DNA of 11,899 nt from Eubacteriales bacterium (GTDB taxonomy: Bacteria; Bacillota; Clostridia; Christensenellales; SZUA-584): NCBI GenBank assembly GCA_028711205.1, contig JAQTSP010000058.1:1-11899 (forward strand), given 5' to 3'. Positions 11,751 through 11,899 of the stretch are shown here, piece after piece. The first letter of the stretch is position 1. The number at the start of each line of letters is the position of its first letter. The notes under the pieces are model-generated. The model ran no database searches and was not told where the DNA came from. It worked only from the letters and a program-made list of their open reading frames with translations. The position numbers and the translations under genes were made by a program.

Positions 11751-11899
11751 ATAGCTTTTCCTGGCTTTTTTCTGCAGCCGGATCTGTGCCGCCCGCTGTT
11801 TGTTGTATGCTTTTTTTTCGGTGGGAGAAAGCGCGGCCTATTCTTTTTTCCGCTTTTCATTTTGCGCTTTAAGGCGATTTTTTGCGTTCAGCCGCCCTT
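11751..11899 (-). other. Charged open frame upstream of the LCP start, interrupted by TAG
   Basis: In the LCP frame, 11751-11837 encodes a Lys/Arg/Gln/Ala-rich stretch (ALSPTEKKAYNKQRAAQ and onward) without any ATG, GTG or TTG codon, preceded by TAG at 11838-11840. Beyond that stop the same frame continues with similarly charged residues (RLKAQNEKRKKE) to the window edge. This may be the basic cytoplasmic N-terminus of a longer LCP protein broken by a nonsense codon, or the end of another gene in the same frame. An ATG at 11860 in a neighbouring frame (MKSGKKNRP) offers a frameshift explanation. Confidence 0.4.

Noticed and set aside
11838..11840. In-frame TAG as a pyrrolysine codon
   Set aside because: A pyrrolysine in the basic cytoplasmic N-terminus of a wall-assembly protein has no precedent I know, and no pyl genes are visible; nonsense mutation, frameshift or gene boundary are simpler.
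1..11899. CRISPR array, tRNA or rRNA genes
   Set aside because: No regularly spaced direct repeats, cloverleaf-like sequences or rRNA segments were seen on either strand.

Overview
The window looks like a chromosomal segment of a Gram-positive, probably spore-lineage Clostridia-type Bacillota. The support is strong purine-rich Shine-Dalgarno sequences before nearly every gene, an LCP-family wall-assembly protein, a lipoprotein solute-binding component, LacI-family control, and a degenerate fragment that reads like the start of the sporulation regulator SpoIIID. By eye, the right part is more GC-rich in its coding sequence than the left. No species can be named from this sequence alone.

Left part (1-7234, all + strand): a carbon-source uptake and oxidoreduction locus. 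It begins inside the permease of a ribose-type ABC importer (partial) and continues with its lipoprotein substrate-binding protein and a LacI-family regulator that has its own promoter. A 401-bp non-coding stretch follows, holding a large imperfect palindrome and a LacI-type candidate operator. Then comes a tightly spaced four-gene run: a short-chain dehydrogenase homologue, a small cupin, a uroporphyrinogen-decarboxylase/corrinoid-methyltransferase-like protein and a YqhD/BdhA-type iron-group alcohol dehydrogenase. The ATPase of the transporter is not in view and probably lies upstream. The likely logic is import of a sugar or polyol-like ligand, sensing by the LacI protein, then conversion by the four-gene operon. 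The substrate cannot be read from sequence. Several of these enzymes have altered catalytic or metal-binding positions: Phe for the catalytic Tyr in the dehydrogenase, a missing first cupin His, and no Cys at the usual third zinc-ligand position in the UroD-like protein.

Junction (7235-7486): a spoIIID-like remnant on the - strand with a broken reading frame, and next to it a strong hairpin that terminates the - strand operon to its right. This marks a boundary where gene direction changes and may be a rearrangement point.

Right part (7487-11899, all - strand): a three-gene operon (DtxR/MntR-like DNA-binding protein lacking most of its C-terminal domain, ECF-type sigma factor, small two-helix membrane protein with a His-rich charged tail); then a two-domain GNAT-family protein with its own terminator; then an LCP (LytR-CpsA-Psr) protein whose frame continues past in-frame stop codons on both its upstream and downstream sides. 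Three intrinsic terminators separate these units.
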